A stretch of DNA of 22,801 bases from Pelargonium cotyledonis (lineage: Eukaryota > Streptophyta > Magnoliopsida > Geraniales > Geraniaceae), in NCBI GenBank assembly GCA_036897625.1, contig JAYMTA010000954.1, positions 1-22,801 of the forward strand. Direction: 5' to 3'. Position 1 is the stretch's first letter, and each line of letters begins with the position of its first letter. The notes under the pieces were generated by a model. It worked only from the letters and a program-made list of their open reading frames with translations, did not search any database and was not told the origin of the DNA. Shown one piece after another: positions 17,312 through 22,801 of this stretch. The position numbers and the translations under genes were made by a program.

Positions 17312-17600
17312 GAAGGTTTTCAGTGCCATTACTATGACTATTCGAGATGTTTGAGCCAGTGTGACTCAGTTTGTTAGTATCATTTTTTTCCATTTCGGGT
17401 TAGTATGTGAACCGAGTGACCCAAGAATTAGTTAATTTTTTGAATTTTTACAATGAGTTCATGAGGTTTGAGATGGAGTTTTCCATAGGCTTATAGACCA
17501 AGAGGAAGTGTTCGGATTCAAAGCCATAGCCACTAAGATGGACGAGAAGGACGTGGTTGTGATCTTTGAGAGGGTTATGGGTTCATCTTCCACCAAATCT
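17312..17600. other. Stretch between the LTR element and LINE-B
   Basis: No gene is supported. It may be the decayed 3' untranslated end of LINE-B (minus strand). No poly(A) tail or target duplication is visible. Confidence 0.4.
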
Positions 17601-17849
17601 TCAAACATTAAACGATTGCAAGCAAGCTAAATATGTCATAACCAGAGTTGACCAATTAAATCTCAATATTTGGTTAGCGGTGGTTGTGCCAAACTCAGCC
17701 AATGAATGAGCAAGTTGGTGCTTGAAATAGGGAGATGCTGGACAACCCAAGAGGAGGTGAGAGCCATCTTCGAAAGTTGCGTTGCAGTGCTTGCATGGAC
17801 AATGAACTATTGGGATATTAAAATCCCTATCTTCAAGGAAGTGCAACAT
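17601..17849 (-). pseudogene. LINE-B ORF2, zf-RVT finger
   Basis: The frame contains CPCKHCNATFEDGSHLLLGC, with the spaced Cys pair, His and Cys of the zf-RVT finger near the ORF2 C-terminus, followed by ASPYFKHQLAHSL. The finger residues look intact. The frame upstream (17955-18191) supplies the preceding part, LLWAHDPKGVFSIKKAYNHL. A disrupted stretch of about 105 bases separates the two. Confidence 0.75.
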
Positions 17850-17954
17850 AGGGAGGTTTCCAAGGGAAGTTAACTAGAGGAAAGTTGTAATCTTTGGAGG
17901 GAAGAGTGACTTACAAACTTCCTTGAACTAGGGCATTGTATGGATGTTGATTAA

Positions 17955-18191
17955 TTATGGCCGACACAGATGGTTGTAGGCTTTCTTGATCGAGAAGACT
18001 CCTTTTGGATCATGAGCCCAGAGGAGTGAGTCTTGCAGTCCATAATGAAGAGAGATTTGGTCCAGTAATTGTAGGAGGCCCAAGTGAGCTTTTCTCTCCA
18101 ATTCCATTATAACCCTGTAGTAGGTGATCGTCAAAATTGTACTGAAAAATTCATAGAGAACAACAAACTTGTTCAGAGCCAACGAGAACAA
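17955..18191 (-). pseudogene. LINE-B ORF2, start of the zf-RVT region
   Basis: The segment DSLLWAHDPKGVFSIKKAYN has the W-x-x-x-x-x-G-x-(F/Y)-S-x-K-x-A-Y pattern found in plant LINE ORF2 proteins between the reverse transcriptase and the zinc finger. Upstream to about 18700 the minus strand holds scattered, strongly decayed pieces of the region that follows the polymerase. Confidence 0.65.
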
Positions 18192-18725
18192 ACTAAGTTA
18201 CCTGCCAGCAAGTGTATGTTCAATCACTAATCCACACTTCCAACTAGAATCGAGCTTTGTCGCCCCTTCCTAACTTCCAACGGAGGCTCGATGCCCGGAC
18301 ATTTCAGAGAAAATATATGATTGCTTTAAGGCTTGTAATAATGTTTATGAGTAGTGACAGCTTTGGGTAAGAGATACTAAAGAGATCCCATTCCAGTAAG
18401 TTCTAACCATATTTGTTGCATGGAGTTTTCTTGCATAGTGAATCATGGGAAGATGCAAACCTCTACCACCATTTAGTAAGGAGGGCATGGTCCATGGAGG
18501 ATAATTTGCACACACCTAGACTACACAGGCTTTTGGGGTGGCAAACTAGTGCTCATTTAACTATGTATAATACGCGATTTTAACCATATCCACCCGAAAT
18601 AAATCACCTTTGAATTCTCTCCATGTCGAGCAACACCAATTTTAGTGCTCTAAAAAGAGACATGAAGAATAGAGGGAGGCTGGAAGGGCAACCTCGAGGA
18701 GAACTAGACGCCCAACCTGTGATAG

Positions 18726-18965
18726 CTACCTACTTTTCCATAAAGAAAGCCATACTCTAAATTTTTCAATAATCGGTTCGCAAGTGCTTGCACGATGTGG
18801 GCCGTTGCTAATTAGGAAACTGAGGTATTGGAATGGAATGGTTCCTATTTTACATCTGATAGCTTCCGAGATCATAGAGCAGTGATTTGGGATTGGGCCG
18901 AAATATATGATACTTGACTTAGTAAAGTTCACTTCTAATCCAGAGGCCAATGTAAAACCTTGCAA
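18726..18965 (-). pseudogene. LINE-B ORF2, RT C-terminal part
   Basis: The reading FTLASGLEVNFTKSSIIYFG, then IGTIPFQYLSFLI is the SGL-x-(V)N-x-x-KS and PF-x-YL block that follows the active-site box in plant LINE reverse transcriptases. It lies about 55 bases past FADD in the same order as in LINE-A. Confidence 0.8.
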
Positions 18966-19020
18966 ACACAGACTTGGAATTCACAATTTATTGAGAATTT
19001 GCATTAGCAAAACTAACTAT

Positions 19021-19830
19021 ATCATCTGCAAACAATAAGTGGGAGATGGTACAATTGGTTCCAATAGAGACCCTTGTAAATAGCCCTAGTTTAGACGCTT
19101 TTTCGAGTAGCAAATAGAGCGATTCAACTGCTATAATGAAAGGGTGGAGGGGGAAGCCCTGCTTGAATCCCTATGAAATCTTGAATTAAGTGGTTGGCGA
19201 GCCATTTACCATGACTGAAGTATACGTGTCCATGCATTTTTGAATCCAGGTTCTCCAAGTTTGCCCAAAACCCATTGAGAAAAGGCAATAATCAAGGAAA
19301 CCCCAATTGAGTTGATCAAAATCCTTCTCAAAGTTCAATTTTATGATTGTCACATGAGCTTTACACCTCTTAAGGTTGAACACGATCTCATTGGCGATGA
19401 GCACACCATCAATTAATTGTCTATCTTTTACAAAATCTGATTGGACATCACTAATGAGTATCAGGGTCACAGATTTGAGCCTCGAAGCTAGTAATTTGGA
19501 AAGTAGTTTGTAGATGGATGATACAAGACTAATAGGCCTGGAATTGTCTAGATGCTACAGACTTTTACGCTTTGTGACAAGAGCCAAGATAGCCGAGTTT
19601 AGTCCTTTACCTATTCGGTCATTGACCTGAAAATTGTGCAAAAATCTCATGACTTCTTAATAACATGCCAATAGTGTTTGATGAAACAAAAATCAAAGCC
19701 ACTTGGTTCAGGTGCTTTAGATTCATCACAATAATTGATGGATTTGAGGACTTTTTCTTCGTTGAATGGTGCTTCCAAATCCTTCATCGTTTCAATTGGG
19801 ATAGTTTTGAAAGGGTAGATCACCAATAAG
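19021..19830 (-). pseudogene. LINE-B ORF2, reverse transcriptase palm
   Basis: Motifs in order on the minus strand: EAPFNEEKVLKSI and KAPEPSGFDF (about 19690-19790, where the family has K-A-P-G-P-D-G-F), then after stops SDVQSDFVKDRQLIDGVLIA, IKLNFEKDFDQLNWGFLDYC and VMVNGSP (19186-19470), and the active-site box FADD at 19021-19032 (HLLFADDIVSFANA). FADD is intact, but the first catalytic Asp motif reads NFEKDFD where D-F-x-K-A-Y/F-D is usual. Several stops break the frame. Non-functional. Confidence 0.85.
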
Positions 19831-20011
19831 TGACTTGGCTTCCATTTTTTTTTGCGAGTCTTTCCTTAAAATGATCATGCGCAAGATGCTTGACAATACT
19901 TGGATCATCCGTCCATGATCTTTAGTGTAGCAGACGTGAAATATTATTGGATTTCCCTTTTACAGCAGCCACTTTGTGAAAGAAACTAGTGTTTTTGTCC
20001 CATTCAGTTAA

Positions 20012-20254
20012 CTACTTTATTTTGGATTTCTGGAGGCAAAGTGATGTTAGGGCTGAGGATTTGAGGGTCAAGGTGACACCTCTGGCTGATCTTACTTTGT
20101 GTTTGGAGTAGGTGAAAGGTCTAGTTTCAAGGAGTAGATCAAGATTGTTAATGGTGGCGATGATGTTCTTAATTTGAGGGTTTAATTTCCCAAACACTTC
20201 AATGTTCCATGACTTAAGTGCATTGTTTAACATGTGCAAATTCTTCCATAGCAC
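20012..20254 (-). pseudogene. LINE-B ORF2, endonuclease-RT linker
   Basis: The reading LWKNLHMLNNALKSWNIEVF, then GKLNPQIKNIIATINNLD and LQKSKIK resembles the linker helices between the endonuclease and RT of plant LINEs (L-K-x-W-N-x-x-x-F-G and Q-K-S-R blocks). It is decayed but in the right place. Confidence 0.7.
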
Positions 20255-20344
20255 ACGACAAGAGTCACATGTGATCTCAAACGATCCCCATTTTTCTTCA
20301 TTAAAGCCTAGGAAGGTTGTGTGATCACACCACCAGTTTAAAAC

Positions 20345-21065
20345 TTAAAAGGTCGCCCACCAATCGATTTGTTTCGGGCCTAAGGGGACAAGGGCAGACA
20401 CCGACCTTAGCAAGTCTGTTTGGATTATTGAGCAAATGAGGCTAATGATTTTTGGGCTTAAAAGGAAACGGTCAAGCCTACTTTCAATTCCCCTTTCGTA
20501 ACATGAGAATCGTTTACCGACTAGATGTATGTCTACCAATCCACTTGATAGAATGAAAGTGTTGAAACCCAGCGTGGATGGGCAATTGATATTAAGGGGG
20601 ATGCCTGATTTTTCATCCGCGTTTGTCATGATTGCATTGAAATCTTCTCATACTAAGAGAGGTCCGCTGAAAGATGAGAGAGCAAACAACAATTTATCCC
20701 ATAATGTCAACATCTCATTTATTTCAAATGGGTTGTATACGTTAACCAGTAGGCTTTCGATTTGGTACGAAATCCAGTTGCCTTTGAGAGCAATGATAGA
20801 TCTTTCGATTAGTAAGTTTTGAACAATGAAGGAATTGATTTTCCAGAGGCAAACTATGCCACCTGAACGACTTAGAGAAGGAGAAAAAAAGTGTTCAAGG
20901 GTGCCGTAATGACACATTACTCTAAATTCAACAACCGAGAGACTTTTTGACTTTCTCTCATGTATAAAAAGTATGTTGGGCCTCAGAATACGAACCAAAG
21001 AAAACTGATTGCTCTCTTTTCGGGAGTGCAACACGGTCTATAATATTCCAAGAAATAATTGACAT
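20345..21065 (-). pseudogene. LINE-B ORF2, endonuclease domain
   Basis: ORF2 starts at the ATG at 21065 with MSIISWNIIDRVALPKRE, the standard start of plant LINE endonucleases (S/W-N motif). After a frameshift come RPNILFIHERKS, RSGGIVCLW, and NVYNPFE. A stop and EDFNAIM follow where the family has G-D-F-N. Then come GLVDIHLVGKRFSCYERGIE and SRLDRFLLS. The terminal SDH triplet appears as SAL (20390-20398). At least two catalytic motifs are therefore altered and it cannot nick DNA. Confidence 0.82.
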
Positions 21066-21202
21066 GGTAAACTGAAGCGAGTAGGGTGGGGGGTGAGTTG
21101 TGAGATAGAGGGGAGGGTGGGGGCGTCTAGAGAGATGCCATAAGATGATCAAGCCGCTGGCCGGCCGACAGAGTTATTCGAGGAACAAATTTCTTGTTTA
21201 AG

Positions 21203-22140
21203 TTAGTTCTTTGGACTTTGACTGACTAATCCAAGTGTCTTGCAAATGTCCCATGTGTGTGTGGTTTCTACAAGTCCAACTGCTATGGGAATTGGTTGTG
21301 GAATGTTGTTGTGATCGGTTGGGCCTAATGGTTCTTGGGAATTAGGGGAGGATGAAAAATAGTTTGTGGTGAGAGTTGTTATGGGTATTGAGGTAGGGTG
21401 ACATTTTATTTTTATTTTTTTATATTTTGTATGAGATTTGAGTGAAAACCATTTGAGGTACATGGTTGAGTAGGGGCCAAAGAATGACATGTGGGAGTAT
21501 TTGGATTTGAGTGGTCATTTTATTTTTTATTTTTTGGGGTGGCAGAGGCTAAGGGACAGAGTTGGGAATGATGTAGTATAATTGAACAAATAGTGGGTTA
21601 AGAATTTGTGTGTAATTATTGGAAGGGAGAGAAAAGTTGGTCGGTGCCTCTTTGGCTGCTTGGAGTGACTTATGTGGCCTAGGTTGTTAATTTAGCGTAT
21701 TATCGGAGTCAACAACCCTAGAGGGTAGCTAGAACTTTTCAGACGTTGGGCGGTGGTTTATCGTCCCTGACCTTGACTGTCACTCGGTTGTGGGGTTGAT
21801 TAGAAGAGAACATACGTGCAACAGGGGCTTGAAATGTGGGACTTGACTTTTGTTGAATTCTTAGAGTTTCACCGGGATTGAGACGTTCTTGAAATTTGTT
21901 GTGATGCAGTGGTTTAATGGGTCTAGGTTAGAGGTATGAATCAGGAAAAAAGCCATTTAGAGAAACTGTTCGTTAATCGTGGACATATGAACCATTTGAA
22001 GAGTGTAACCATGGACAACACAAAGGTTTGCAAGAGTGGTCTCGCTTTATTAATTTGGCGGCAGGCCTACAATGGAAACCCAGCAAACCGATCGCCACGA
22101 TCTATAAAGGGATTGTGGTTGATGAAGTGAGCAAATCATT
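21203..22140 (-). pseudogene. LINE-B ORF1 remnant
   Basis: Directly before ORF2 a frame ends in TWDICKTLGLVSQ (about 21225-21263), like the short block before the ORF2 start in some plant LINEs. Further up, the minus strand reads WRSVCWVSIVGLPPN, two stops, then SETTLANLC (about 22035-22110), which matches the W-V-x-I-x-G-L-P-x-x-x-W block of LINE ORF1 proteins. The middle is Pro/Ser/Thr-rich and broken. Open plus-strand frames here (21936-22252) are taken as shadows. Boundaries are approximate. Confidence 0.5.
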
Positions 22141-22173
22141 TTTGCAGTTCGCAATAAGTATATTAAATGACAT

Positions 22174-22438
22174 GTGTATTTTTAATATAAAAATAAGAGT
22201 TATCGTATCATTTTCCATTATTTTCTTAATTATTATTCAATTATTCAATTAATTATTAAGAATATCTCTTAAATAATATATTACGAATTCCCTGGAATAA
22301 AAAGTTTATTTAGAGACGTGTATTTTTAATATAAAAATAATAGTAACCGTATCATTATTCAATTATACGTTATTATATTATTAATAATATCTCTTACCTA
22401 TTACGTTACAAATCTCCCATGAATAAAAAATTTATTTG
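22174..22438. repeat. About 144-bp AT-rich tandem duplication
   Basis: Two head-to-tail copies (22174-22311 and 22318-22438) each start GTGTATTTTTAATATAAAAA, contain AATATCTCTTA in the middle and end AATAAAAAxTTTATTT. They differ by small indels (copy two is shorter) and substitutions. No coding capacity. Confidence 0.85.
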
Positions 22439-22479
22439 GTGTTATCATTAAAGAATAAAAAAACATGTTCATAAAAAAA

Positions 22480-22650
22480 AAGGGAAAATTACATATACCC
22501 ACACTGTACTTTACACCTTTTACACATACATACTCTGAACTTTAATTTGTAACTATTAGCTACCTTGTACTATGTCAGAAAATTATCCGTCCACCATTTT
22601 CGTCAAATTTAACGGAATATTTCAAAAAATTACTCATGTGCACAGTACAT
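22480..22650. repeat. Dispersed-repeat-like fragment
   Basis: GGGAAAATTACATATACCCA, then CTGAACTTTAATTTGTAACT and CGTCAAATTTAACGGA follow the general layout of a common class of plant interspersed sequences ('gggaaattac... tttaacgga'). No termini or coding frame. The last 150 bases of the window show nothing further. Confidence 0.4.
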
Positions 22651-22801
22651 GACCAATATTTTTTTTGAAATGCCAAAATTGTCCTTCACTCTATTAAATC
22701 TTCTTCTTCATCAAGAACATATTCATCATGTTTCACAGAAAATTCATAGTTTCGTTGGAAACTTCAAAGGTTTCCGGCACCATTTTTCAACAATTTTTTT
22801 T

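Larger units (their letters stand above)
17601..22140 (-). mobile_element. LINE-B: second degenerate plant LINE
   Basis: Minus-strand pieces follow the order of a plant non-LTR retrotransposon: ORF1 remnant (about 22140-21203), endonuclease (21065-20345), linker, reverse transcriptase (about 19830-18700), and a zf-RVT finger (18191-17601). No RNase H follows, unlike LINE-A, and sequence blocks differ, so it belongs to another subfamily. Stops and frameshifts occur throughout. The LTR element lies directly beyond its 3' end. Confidence 0.82.

Noticed and set aside
21936..22252. Plus-strand ORFs with protein-like composition
   Set aside because: The opposite strand matches LINE ORF1 (WVSIVGLPPN and SETTLANLC blocks) and explains the open frames.

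Overview
The window looks like nuclear DNA from a flowering plant, probably a eudicot. It is AT-rich, carries long introns, has one host gene closely related to Arabidopsis UBP1/UBP2, and is otherwise filled by decayed plant retrotransposons. I cannot name the species. Almost every recognisable coding feature lies on the minus strand.

Layout, left to right. (1) 1-722: AT-rich DNA with no gene I can support. (2) 723-945: a small MITE-like element with long terminal inverted repeats. (3) About 1006-6190: a nearly full-length but broken LINE (LINE-A) read on the minus strand. In its own 5'->3' order it has ORF1 (DUF4283-like domain, defective zinc knuckle), then ORF2 (endonuclease, reverse transcriptase, zf-RVT finger, partial RNase H). 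(4) 6190-6800: AT-rich spacer with a possible SINE fragment. (5) 6803-about 11570: the host gene, a ubiquitin-specific protease with two coding exons and an intron in its 5' UTR. All catalytic boxes are intact, but codon 77, inside the ZnF-UBP domain, is TAA, and one Cys of the catalytic-domain zinc ribbon is Ser.

(6) 11850-12144: a dispersed-repeat fragment and a SINE candidate. (7) 12145-17311: an LTR retrotransposon in minus orientation with 563-bp and 698-bp LTRs, polypurine tract and a Ty3/gypsy-type gag, but no pol that I can find. It is therefore a gag-only, non-autonomous element. Between gag and the 3' LTR it carries two minisatellite arrays (about 26 bp, and an 84-bp unit built of three ~28-bp parts) and a small ORF on the opposite strand with its own TATA box. 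That organisation recalls the Tat/Ogre group. (8) About 17600-22140: a second decayed LINE (LINE-B) of a different subfamily, minus strand. (9) 22140-22801: AT-rich DNA with a ~144-bp tandem duplication and a dispersed-repeat fragment.

Only the protease looks like a host gene, and its integrity must be settled (true nonsense allele, sequence error, or bypass by splicing or internal initiation). The mobile elements are all defective. Many lesions look like C-to-T or G-to-A transitions, as expected from long-term cytosine methylation. The most unusual structure is the gag-only LTR element with its antisense gene and nested tandem repeats.
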